A stretch of 8,866 nt of DNA from an uncultured Eubacteriales bacterium (GTDB lineage Bacteria; Bacillota; Clostridia; Lachnospirales; Lachnospiraceae): contig ONWL01000042.1 of NCBI GenBank assembly GCA_900321525.1, forward strand, positions 1-8,866, given 5' to 3'. The translations under genes and the position numbers were made by a program. This document shows, piece after piece, positions 1 through 5,379 of the stretch; the stretch's first letter is position 1, and the number at the start of each line of letters is the position of its first letter. The notes under the pieces are model-generated. The model did not search any database. It was not told the DNA's origin and worked only from the letters and a program-made list of their open reading frames with translations.

Positions 1-514
1 CGCCAAATTTTCCAAATCCATCTGCGGAAAACAGCACCTTGTCCTTTGCATCATAAGTCATCATGACTTCCGGCCAGTGTACCATCGGTGCCATAATAAA
101 AGTCAGTACATGGCTGCCCAGTTCCAATGTGGTGCCCTCTTTTGCCACGATTTGTCGTCCTGCAAAATCTGTGCCAAAGAACTGCTTCATCATGGTAAAT
201 GCCTTTGCAGTGGCTACGATCTGCATATCCGGATAAGTCTCCATGGCCAATGCAATTCCGGCAGAATGATCGGGCTCCATATGCTGTACCACCAGATAAT
301 CCGGTGTTCTGCCTGATAATGCCCCCTGTAAGTTTGCCAGCCATTCTTTTGTAAATGCGCCGTCAACAGTATCCATCACAGCAATCTTTTCATCCAGAAT
401 CACATACGAATTATATGCCATGCCATTTGGCACGTCATACTGCCCCTCAAATAAGTCGATCTGATGGTCATTGACACCTATATATTGAATTGTTTCTGTT
501 ACGGTTACACCCAT
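1..514 (-). CDS. fprA: Flavodiiron protein (FprA/A-type flavoprotein), N-terminal part, truncated by the window edge
   Basis: Flavodiiron proteins are cytoplasmic enzymes of anaerobes that reduce O2 to water and/or NO to N2O at a non-heme diiron site, using electrons from an FMN flavodoxin domain. Only the first 171 residues are visible, all within the metallo-beta-lactamase-like diiron domain; family members are usually about 400 residues, so the FMN domain lies off the left edge. The iron-ligand pattern is present: HMEPDH (H78, E80, D82, H83), H146 in APMVHWPE and the bridging-type D165 in SADGFG. The last ligand His, expected near residue 225, is outside the window. The start at 512-514 follows AGGAGAG; an ATG five bases upstream is out of frame and stops after four codons. 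Whether it prefers O2 or NO, or carries extra C-terminal domains, cannot be told from this part. Family assignment is firm; the symbol is by analogy. Confidence 0.9.
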   Translation of the reverse strand, partial: MGVTVTETIQYIGVNDHQIDLFEGQYDVPNGMAYNSYVILDEKIAVMDTVDGAFTKEWLANLQGALSGRTPDYLVVQHMEPDHSAGIALAMETYPDMQIVATAKAFTMMKQFFGTDFAGRQIVAKEGTTLELGSHVLTFIMAPMVHWPEVMMTYDAKDKVLFSADGFGKFG

Positions 515-533
515 TGCATTCTCTCCTGTTTCT

Positions 534-635
534 TTATTTTCTATATGACAGTCTCTTACTGCATAGGGATATTCTACCATACTTCCACGAATTTTCAAAC
601 AACAATCTCTCAATCAGAGAACAAACACAGGTCAT
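534..635 (-). other. Possible 33-codon leader ORF upstream of the flavodiiron gene
   Basis: A reading frame starting ATGACCTGTG and ending TAA lies in the leader that would be made from the distal promoter. A G-rich AAGGGGAG sits 11 bases before its ATG, and that purine run overlaps the 3' arm of the inverted repeat at 650-677, so a folded hairpin would partly hide it. The predicted peptide begins MTCVCSLIERLL and matches no family I recognise. This is a weak call; a reading frame of this size can occur by chance. Confidence 0.15.
571..598 (-). promoter_or_regulatory. Proximal candidate promoter of the flavodiiron gene
   Basis: On the minus strand TTGAAA (593-598) and TAGAAT (571-576) are separated by 16 bp, and TGG directly before the -10 gives an extended -10. 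Transcription would begin near 564, leaving a leader of about 50 bases. A 5-bp inverted repeat, TCTCT-N5-AGAGA at 606-620, lies just upstream of the -35 and could be a binding site. Motif-based call only. Confidence 0.45.
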
Positions 636-649
636 ATCAGATTTGCTCC

Positions 650-677
650 CCTTGCAATCCGGCCGACTATTGCAAGG
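650..677. repeat. Perfect 9-bp inverted repeat CCTTGCAAT-N10-ATTGCAAGG
   Basis: The two arms (650-658 and 669-677) are perfect reverse complements around a 10-base GC-rich centre, and each contains the self-palindrome TTGCAA, 18 bp apart centre to centre. It lies about 10 bases downstream of the start expected from the distal promoter at 694-723, the position of a repressor operator or a 5' stabilising hairpin. No known regulator motif was recognised. Confidence 0.7.
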
Positions 678-693
678 TTGCTTGGATGATTCT

Positions 694-723
694 ATTTTAC
701 TGTATTATCAATTTTTATGTCAA
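694..723 (-). promoter_or_regulatory. Distal candidate promoter of the flavodiiron gene
   Basis: A consensus -35, TTGACA (718-723), is followed after 18 bp by TAAAAT (694-699) on the minus strand. Transcription would start near 687, giving a leader of about 170 bases that carries the inverted repeat at 650-677. The -35 is the best in the window; the spacer is one base longer than ideal. Confidence 0.6.
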
Positions 724-780
724 TTGTTTTTATGTAAAACTTTTATAATGCCATGTTACATTTAAACTTATTTTTGAATC

Positions 781-797
781 GTATATGCTTCATATAC
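781..797. repeat. Short inverted repeat GTATATG-CTT-CATATAC
   Basis: A perfect 7-bp stem with a 3-base loop. It is the third of three inverted repeats packed into 781-871, downstream of rplS and upstream of the flavodiiron promoter. No T-run follows on the minus strand, so it is not an obvious terminator. Function unknown. Confidence 0.5.
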
Positions 798-803
798 AAG
801 GAG

Positions 804-838
804 TTTTTGCGTCATAGACTTTCCCTATGACGTAAAAA
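804..838. repeat. 14-bp hairpin that overlaps the rplS terminator U-tract
   Basis: Positions 804-817 pair with 825-838 (core CGTCATAG/CTATGACG, one G-U type mismatch, then T5/A5) around a 7-base loop. On the minus strand its 5' arm begins with the five U residues that form the tail of the rplS terminator (834-838), so the two structures share bases. It lacks its own T-run on the minus strand. The T-box terminator at 7455-7502 has the same arrangement. Confidence 0.65.
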
Positions 839-871
839 GTGCAGGTACAGCATCTCGCCATACCTGCACTT
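834..871 (-). terminator. Intrinsic terminator of rplS
   Basis: On the minus strand a perfect 11-bp stem (861-871 with 837-847, AAGTGCAGGTA/TACCTGCACTT) with a 13-base loop runs directly into TTTTTACG. It begins 35 bases after the rplS stop codon, so rplS appears to end as a single-gene transcript. Confidence 0.85.
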
Positions 872-905
872 CTCTTTTATAAGGAATTCTTTTCGAATAC
901 GATTC

Positions 906-1253
906 TTATTTGATTACTTCCTTAACCTTAGCAGCCTTACCTACTCTCTGTCTTAAGTAGTTCAGCTTCGCACGTCTTACCTTACCTCTGCGTACAACTT
1001 CAATCTTCTCTACATGTGGAGAATGTACTGGCCAGGTCTTTTCTACGCCAACACCGTTAGAAGTCTTTCTTACTGTGAAAGTCTCACGAACGCCGCCGTT
1101 CTGTCTCTTTAATACAGTACCCTCGAAAACCTGAATTCTCTCACGGTTACCTTCTTTGATCTTTGCGTAAACCTTTACAGTATCACCTACGTTAAACTGG
1201 TCTACATTTTCCTTCAGCTGAGCAGCTTCAATACTCTTAATAATCTCGTTCAT
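906..1253 (-). CDS. rplS: 50S ribosomal protein L19
   Basis: L19 is a component of the large ribosomal subunit located near the interface with the 30S subunit. The 115-residue product has the normal bacterial length and family signatures: the FNVGDTVKVYAKIKEG start of the SH3-like barrel, QVFEGTVLKRQNGG, the TFTVRKTSNGVGVEKTWP stretch, and the basic HSPHVEKIEVVRRGKVRRAK-LNYLR end. The start at 1251-1253 (MNEIIKSI) is chosen because AGGAGG sits 8 bases before it; an in-frame ATG six codons upstream overlaps that ribosome binding site and is unlikely to be used. The gene has its own promoter and leader upstream and a terminator downstream. It is not preceded here by trmD or rimM, which often lie next to it in other bacteria; its upstream neighbour is a divergent DUF1540 gene. 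Confidence 0.98.
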   Translation of the reverse strand: MNEIIKSIEAAQLKENVDQFNVGDTVKVYAKIKEGNRERIQVFEGTVLKRQNGGVRETFTVRKTSNGVGVEKTWPVHSPHVEKIEVVRRGKVRRAKLNYLRQRVGKAAKVKEVIK

Positions 1254-1354
1254 TGTGATTGCCTCCTTCATATCTGGATGTTCTTAATACTGATTCTATC
1301 ACTCCTGTAGTGATAACTCTTACGTACCAGCGGACCATCTCTTTTTTCACAACA
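1254..1354 (-). ncRNA. Structured 5' leader of rplS, candidate L19 autoregulatory leader
   Basis: About 100 bases separate the predicted start of transcription from the rplS ATG. The leader holds a perfect 7-bp hairpin, TATCACT-N5-AGTGATA (1297-1315), enclosed by a possible CUGG/CCAG closing pair and followed by AAGGAGG. Firmicute rplS mRNAs are known to carry a ribosomal-protein leader (Rfam L19_leader) in this position. I cannot confirm a match to that model by eye, so the identity is an inference from position and structure. Confidence 0.45.
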
Positions 1355-1359
1355 TTACA

Positions 1360-1388
1360 TTTATACCATATTTCTACACCGATTGCAA
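1360..1388 (-). promoter_or_regulatory. rplS promoter
   Basis: TTGCAA (1383-1388), a 17-bp spacer and TATAAA (1360-1365) lie on the minus strand, with TGG before the -10 giving an extended -10 element. The start would be near 1354. A strong housekeeping-type promoter fits a ribosomal protein gene. Confidence 0.75.
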
Positions 1389-1475
1389 GTATTATTTTCA
1401 AAGAAATGTGTATAAAACGTTCCTTATTGGCTCATACTGATTTTGTAATCCAGAGTTCTGAAATATAGACGAGTT

Positions 1476-1504
1476 TTGCCGAAGCGTTTCAATGCATTTA
1501 TACT
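1476..1504 (+). promoter_or_regulatory. Promoter of the DUF1540 gene
   Basis: TTGCCG (1476-1481), a 17-bp spacer and TATACT (1499-1504), with transcription starting near 1511 and a leader of about 32 bases. The -10 lies at the centre of the inverted repeat at 1481-1526. It faces away from the rplS promoter about 90 bp to the left. Confidence 0.55.
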
Positions 1505-1526
1505 ACAGTGACACCAAAAACGCTTC
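1481..1526. promoter_or_regulatory. 9-bp inverted repeat bracketing the DUF1540 promoter, candidate operator
   Basis: GAAGCGTTT (1481-1489) and AAACGCTTC (1518-1526) are perfect reverse complements separated by 28 bp. The symmetry centre (1503.5) falls in the -10 box. One arm lies in the promoter spacer and the other just before the ribosome binding site, so the left arm is not transcribed and the repeat must act, if at all, as DNA. No known regulator motif was recognised. Confidence 0.45.
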
Positions 1527-1542
1527 AGATATGGAGGTTATT

Positions 1543-1857
1543 ATGACTGAATTAAAATGTACTGCAAAACATTGTATTCACAATGCCGACAACTACTGCT
1601 GTAAAGGCCGGATTCAGGTAGAAGGATCCGATGCAGATGTACAGGAGGAAACCTGCTGCGGCAGTTTCGACGAACGCCGGGATGGCGCCTTTTGCAATGT
1701 AGAAGAACACCCGGATCGGCATCTGGAAGTTCGCTGTGATGCAGCCAACTGCATTTACAATCAGGATCTGGTCTGTCACGCCGATCGAATCGACATCCAC
1801 GGACCATCTGCACACACCACAGAAAGAACAGAGTGTGCTACATTCCAGAAAAGATAA
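1543..1857 (+). CDS. Tandem DUF1540 domain protein (104 residues)
   Basis: DUF1540 proteins are small cysteine-rich proteins common in spore-forming Firmicutes; their function is unknown and the four conserved cysteines suggest metal binding. This protein is two DUF1540 copies in a row. Cysteines at 6, 11, 19 and 39 match those at 65, 70, 78 and 98 with exactly the same spacing, and I24/I83, G28/G87, A31/A90 and F42/F101 also align, giving a 59-residue period. Extra cysteines occur at C20, C38 and C51 in and after the first copy. There is no signal peptide or membrane segment, so it should be cytoplasmic. The start is the ATG at 1543, six bases after GGAGG; an in-frame ATG four codons upstream overlaps that site and further upstream sequence is promoter. 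It stands alone, divergent from rplS and convergent with the GH87 gene. Confidence 0.88.
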   Translation: MTELKCTAKHCIHNADNYCCKGRIQVEGSDADVQEETCCGSFDERRDGAFCNVEEHPDRHLEVRCDAANCIYNQDLVCHADRIDIHGPSAHTTERTECATFQKR

Positions 1858-1969
1858 TGTGATGCATCCGGCACAAACAACTCAATGACTTGTCACAGCA
1901 TGCAGCCGATCATTGTATGAAGTTCCATATCCCGAACTAACTTGTTACAGCATGTTTCTGACACAAACA
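1858..1969. other. Spacer with an imperfect direct repeat
   Basis: Between the DUF1540 stop codon and the shared hairpin there is no coding signal. A 15-base sequence, ACTTGTCACAGCATG at 1888-1902, recurs with one change (T for C) at 1940-1954, 52 bases away. Nothing else was recognised here. Confidence 0.4.
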
Positions 1970-2002
1970 TCGCCGCAGTGCTGTCTGCACAGCCTGCGGC
2001 GA
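1970..2002 (-). terminator. Strong hairpin between converging genes, likely terminator of the GH87 gene
   Basis: TCGCCGCAG (1970-1978) pairs with CTGCGGCGA (1994-2002), and a second 5-bp stem GCTGT/ACAGC closes a 4-base loop with one unpaired T between the two stems. On the minus strand it begins 40 bases after the GH87 stop and is followed by GATGTTTGTGT, a broken T-tract. On the plus strand no T-run follows, so its use by the DUF1540 transcript is less clear. Confidence 0.55.
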
Positions 2003-2042
2003 CTTGATCATCTGATTGACATATCAAATATGACCTTTTTCT

Positions 2043-4955
2043 TTATCCTCTTCGTCTCTTCCACTGTGTGGCACCTGCGCCCATTCCAGCTAACAGCAAC
2101 ACAGACAGATAGACCATATAATTGTCAGGCTCCCCTGTTTCCGCTGCCTCTCCATCTGACAGATCAGTCTCATTCTTTGGCGTTTCTGTCGGTGTCTCAT
2201 CTTCTTGAGACGGAGTGTTTTCTCCTTCAGAAGAAGGCTCTTCTGTTTCGATCCAGTTGATAAGGAAGTTCTCATTTGGATTATACACCAGCTCTCCGGT
2301 CATATTTTCCACTTCCAAACCGCCTACATAAGCACTTCCGGATGCAGTGCCTCTGACTGCAATGGCATTGGTACATCCATTGATCTTATTGCGGGTCATG
2401 GTGATGCGATCCAATGTATTGCGGCTCTCAAATAATACACCGGAATAACAGCAATCCTGCAATACGTTATCTGTTACGATAAATTCTGCATCCATTGGTG
2501 TGCTGGAAGACCAAAACCAGATGGCACCTAACTCATACTGGGAACCTGTATGATAGGATCCGCTTCTTTCTACCAAATTATTTCTAACAGTTGTAGTGCC
2601 GGTAAATCCCTTCTTGGTTGCAAACTCAGAACCAACACAGATACCTGCACCATGATTGACCATATCCACACTGCGGTTATATTCTGCTGTATTTCCAGAA
2701 CCGCCATAGATGGCGATTCCGTTGGCCAGTGTTGGGAACTGAACGGTATTGTGTGCAATGGTGTTGTCTGTACAATCTGCCAGCCATGGCCAGATGGCAA
2801 TACAGTCATCTCCATTGTTGCGAAGATTATTATTGCGAATCAGCGCATTGTGTGTACCAGAGCAAAGGTTGATGCCATCTGCATATGTATTGCGGATACG
2901 GCATCCCTGTACCACCAGATTGGTGGAATTGTAACTCCATACACCTACTTTTGTATGCTCTACCCAAATATTCTGAATGGTCACTGCATTGTTCTTGCCG
3001 CTTCCTTCAAATGCTGCCAGATCTCCGCTGTCATCACGGACAGTAGCTACCCCGTTCATAGCAAAATCATAGAACTTACAGGTACCTGTATAATGGAAGG
3101 AAACACCCGCCCCATTCAAATTGGTATACCACATACCTGCACCGCGAATGATCACATCTGTCAGTTCAAATGGCACTTTTTCTGTCAGATCAAATGTTCC
3201 GGCCGGAATCCACACTTCCTTGCCCTGTTCTTTGGCAGCTGCAATACATGCATCAAATGCGGCGCGATCATCTGTTCCATCATTTGGAACTGCTCCAAAC
3301 TCTGTCACCGACAAGCTGTTTTCCGGCTGTGTCAGCGGCGCACCTGCCAATTCACCTTCTATAAAGTCAATTACATAAAAATCTGCTGTATCAGATGCAT
3401 CCTTCTGTAAAGTAACCGTAGTACCTGCCCGCAATACTGTATCAAGCAGCAAACGTGTCTCATCGAAATATCGGTGGGGTTCTCCCTGAGATACCTGATT
3501 GGTATAAGGATAACTGCCGTAGATCCACGCATGTCGGGATGTCACATTCAAATCCCGTACCTTGCTGCCATTGACATACAAACTCAACGTATCATCCAAT
3601 CCTGCGCCGTCTGCACTATCCGGCATAGAATAACGCAGTACCAAAGCATTGGTATCCTCTGTCAGTGTAAATGTCACATAGTCTCCTGTCTGATTCAGTT
3701 TCACCGCCTGACGTTGTGATGCTTCTGACTGGATTGCCTTCACATATGTGGTATCAAATGGCAATACTTCTGCATTAGTCTGGGCTGCCTCTGCTTCATA
3801 TGTCACATATGGCACCGCCGCACCATATCCATCGTATGCAAATGCACAATCTGCATCTGCATTTGGCGTCGTATCATTGTCGCCTGCACCGGCTGCTCCA
3901 GCTGCCTCTGCTGCCTCTTCCGGATTGTTGTATACTGCACTGGATGGAATCACATAAACCGATTCCTGATTGGTGATTTCCACATCCTCTGTCTGATTCA
4001 GACCGTCTGTAAAGATCACTTTGAATGTTTCTTCTTCCGATGGAATCATTGGCACAATGATCTTCCACCAATGTTCACCGATTTCAGATGCTTCCTGTGC
4101 TGTTGTTCCTGGCCAGCCTGCCCCCAGTGAAATGCCCTGTCCATCTCTTTCGATAAATGTATAACCGGAAATAGTATCCCATCCCTGATTATTATAGAAA
4201 TACACACTAGTTGTCAGGCTCAGATCACCCAGTCCCTGGGACAGTTCTGCCGCCAACGCAGACTGGTATACCTGTGCATCTGGTGTCACATATACATAAT
4301 CTGCAGATGGAATCGGCAACTCTGCACGTTTGGAATCTTCTTCTGTATAGAAGAAAATAATGTTGAACTTGGGCACAACAGGTACCGTTACCTTGTACCA
4401 GGCTTCTCCCACTTCCGAAGCCGCTTCCGGTGTCACCCCCGGCCAGGAGCCAAGCGGTTCTCCTTGTCCATATGCATAAGCGCCCAGAGACTCCCATCCC
4501 TTACTGTTCAGGAAATACACTGTGGTCTCGCCTTCTTCCGGCGGTTCCTGTGCATCTGCTACTGCCTGTGCATCCGCTGCACTGCTGTATACGGCATCTT
4601 CCGTGGTCATATAATTGTCTTCGCTTCTAGACACATGTCCATCAAACTGGGTTCCTGCATTGTTGTTGAAGATGATATTAAACTCTTCTGTGGTACCATC
4701 TTTTCCAACGGTTGTCTTCCACCAGTTCTCACCGATTTCCGGCGCTGCCTCGGCTTCTACACCCGGCCATTCTGTTCCTACGGTTGTTCCATTGGCATAT
4801 ACATACGCATATACCTGCTCCCAACCACGATTGTTCAGAAAATAAACTGTGGTATTTTCTGCTGCCAGTGCGGTTTTGTCCGGCATGCCGAAACCTGTTG
4901 CCACCAAACAGATCAACAGCAACCATGCAGAAATCTTTTTCCATGTTGTGTTCAT
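2043..4955 (-). CDS. Secreted, anchored GH87-type alpha-glucanase with three CBM26-like modules
   Basis: The 970-residue product has, in order: a signal peptide (1-32, cut near TALAA); three related modules at about 36-125, 145-233 and 250-344, each with VYF-N-GW, a WPG motif (W63, W171, W281) and a NIIF/KVIF strand, resembling starch-binding CBM26; an Ala/Gly linker; a CBM35/6-like beta-sandwich (382-534, starting YVTYEAEAA); and a right-handed beta-helix (about 547-890). The helix has EFGAVPNDGTDD, YADGIN (D693) and NNGDDCIAI (D716, D717). These three Asp residues have the 23/24 spacing known for catalytic Asp in GH87 alpha-1,3-glucanase and mycodextranase. An acidic linker, a 20-residue hydrophobic segment and KRRRG end the protein. 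It probably cuts alpha-1,3 or mixed alpha-1,3/1,4 glucans at the cell surface; substrate is inferred. The start at 4953-4955 follows GGAGG; an in-frame ATG four codons earlier overlaps it. No neighbouring sugar transporter is visible. Confidence 0.82.
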   Translation of the reverse strand: MNTTWKKISAWLLLICLVATGFGMPDKTALAAENTTVYFLNNRGWEQVYAYVYANGTTVGTEWPGVEAEAAPEIGENWWKTTVGKDGTTEEFNIIFNNNAGTQFDGHVSRSEDNYMTTEDAVYSSAADAQAVADAQEPPEEGETTVYFLNSKGWESLGAYAYGQGEPLGSWPGVTPEAASEVGEAWYKVTVPVVPKFNIIFFYTEEDSKRAELPIPSADYVYVTPDAQVYQSALAAELSQGLGDLSLTTSVYFYNNQGWDTISGYTFIERDGQGISLGAGWPGTTAQEASEIGEHWWKIIVPMIPSEEETFKVIFTDGLNQTEDVEITNQESVYVIPSSAVYNNPEEAAEAAGAAGAGDNDTTPNADADCAFAYDGYGAAVPYVTYEAEAAQTNAEVLPFDTTYVKAIQSEASQRQAVKLNQTGDYVTFTLTEDTNALVLRYSMPDSADGAGLDDTLSLYVNGSKVRDLNVTSRHAWIYGSYPYTNQVSQGEPHRYFDETRLLLDTVLRAGTTVTLQKDASDTADFYVIDFIEGELAGAPLTQPENSLSVTEFGAVPNDGTDDRAAFDACIAAAKEQGKEVWIPAGTFDLTEKVPFELTDVIIRGAGMWYTNLNGAGVSFHYTGTCKFYDFAMNGVATVRDDSGDLAAFEGSGKNNAVTIQNIWVEHTKVGVWSYNSTNLVVQGCRIRNTYADGINLCSGTHNALIRNNNLRNNGDDCIAIWPWLADCTDNTIAHNTVQFPTLANGIAIYGGSGNTAEYNRSVDMVNHGAGICVGSEFATKKGFTGTTTVRNNLVERSGSYHTGSQYELGAIWFWSSSTPMDAEFIVTDNVLQDCCYSGVLFESRNTLDRITMTRNKINGCTNAIAVRGTASGSAYVGGLEVENMTGELVYNPNENFLINWIETEEPSSEGENTPSQEDETPTETPKNETDLSDGEAAETGEPDNYMVYLSVLLLAGMGAGATQWKRRRG

Positions 4956-5000
4956 CACTTCCTCCATTCCAAACGTGCCGCAAAATTCTATTTTTTTTGC

Positions 5001-5014
5001 GTTAACCGTTTAAC
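5001..5014. promoter_or_regulatory. Pseudo-palindrome GTTAACC|GTTTAAC, candidate LacI-type operator
   Basis: A 14-bp near-palindrome with the central CG typical of LacI-family operators (one mismatched position per arm), about 40-55 bases into the predicted leader of the GH87 gene. It shares CGTTAACCG and a following TAA with the site at 5187-5198. The regulator is not in the window. Confidence 0.4.
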
Positions 5015-5029
5015 TTTTTTGTAAAAAAA

Positions 5030-5043
5030 GAAACACGTTTTCA
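5030..5043 (-). promoter_or_regulatory. Weak cre-like site in the GH87 leader
   Basis: The minus strand reads TGAAAACGTGTTTC, which fits the first nine positions of the CcpA consensus TGWAANCGNTNWCA but departs in the last part. It lies about 12-25 bases after the predicted transcription start, a usual roadblock position. Sequence match is partial, so this is tentative. Confidence 0.25.
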
Positions 5044-5061
5044 TGCCCTCTTTTCTCTTTT

Positions 5062-5090
5062 ATCATAAATCTTTTTTCTTATTTCGTCAA
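5062..5090 (-). promoter_or_regulatory. Promoter of the GH87 gene
   Basis: TTGACG (5085-5090), a 17-bp spacer and TATGAT (5062-5067) on the minus strand. The start would be near 5055, giving a leader of about 100 bases. The surrounding DNA is very AT-rich, which raises the chance of accidental promoter-like sequence, but both boxes and spacing are good. Confidence 0.6.
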
Positions 5091-5186
5091 TATTCTTTCT
5101 GTTTTTCCACATTATTTCTAATTTTTATTTGATTTTTTATGTATTTTTACTATCACCTTTCTTTTGATATCACACTATTTTGACCG

Positions 5187-5198
5187 TTAACCGGATAA
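5187..5198. promoter_or_regulatory. Pseudo-palindrome TTAACC|GGATAA upstream of the GH87 promoter
   Basis: A 12-bp near-palindrome centred on CG and about 100 bp upstream of the -35. The nine bases CGTTAACCG (5186-5193 plus flanking C) repeat those at the 5001-5014 site, and the two centres are 185 bp apart, so one regulator could bind both. The rest of 5091-5316 holds no gene and is mostly T-rich DNA. Confidence 0.4.
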
Positions 5199-5316
5199 TT
5201 TATTTGATTTTTCCCGTTCTGATCCCTATGTCTTCTTCCTACATGTTTTTTCTTAGGCCATTGCGTTCTTTTTGCTCCCCAAACACAACCAATGCATCAA
5301 AACCGCCTCTGCATAC

Positions 5317-5353
5317 AAAAAGCCGCCCGATCAGACTACTCCAACCAGACGGC
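5317..5353 (-). terminator. Intrinsic terminator of thrS
   Basis: On the minus strand GCCGTCTG (5346-5353) pairs with CGGGCGGC (5322-5329), with further inner pairs closing on a GTAG loop and several G-U pairs, followed by TTTTTG (5316-5321). An outer GCATA/TATGC pair extends it. It begins 27 bases after the thrS stop. The A-rich other side means it could also work in the plus direction. Confidence 0.8.
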
Positions 5354-5379
5354 ATTTTATGCTTTTGAAACTGCGATTT

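Noticed and set aside
1..514. Class B beta-lactamase or glyoxalase II
   Set aside because: The HxExDH pattern with E80 in place of the usual His is the flavodiiron signature, not the HxHxDH of hydrolytic family members.
1254..1271. Longer rplS start six codons upstream
   Set aside because: Those codons contain the AGGAGG that serves the downstream ATG, and L19 is normally about 115 residues beginning near MNEI/MDEI.
2550..3410. Long plus-strand reading frame (286 codons) inside the GH87 gene
   Set aside because: It runs antisense to a well-supported coding region with clear domains, has no ribosome binding site, and its cysteine- and isoleucine-rich composition is typical of an antisense shadow.
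2043..4955. Pectate lyase or polygalacturonase as the function of the beta-helix protein
   Set aside because: The fold is similar, but the Asp pattern at 693, 716 and 717, the AIWFW segment, the attached beta-sandwich and starch-binding-type modules fit GH87 alpha-glucanase better.
5015..5180. Possible CRISPR, repeat array or small gene in the T-rich stretch
   Set aside because: No repeated unit with spacers is present; the runs of T are simple low-complexity DNA, and every frame is short or broken.
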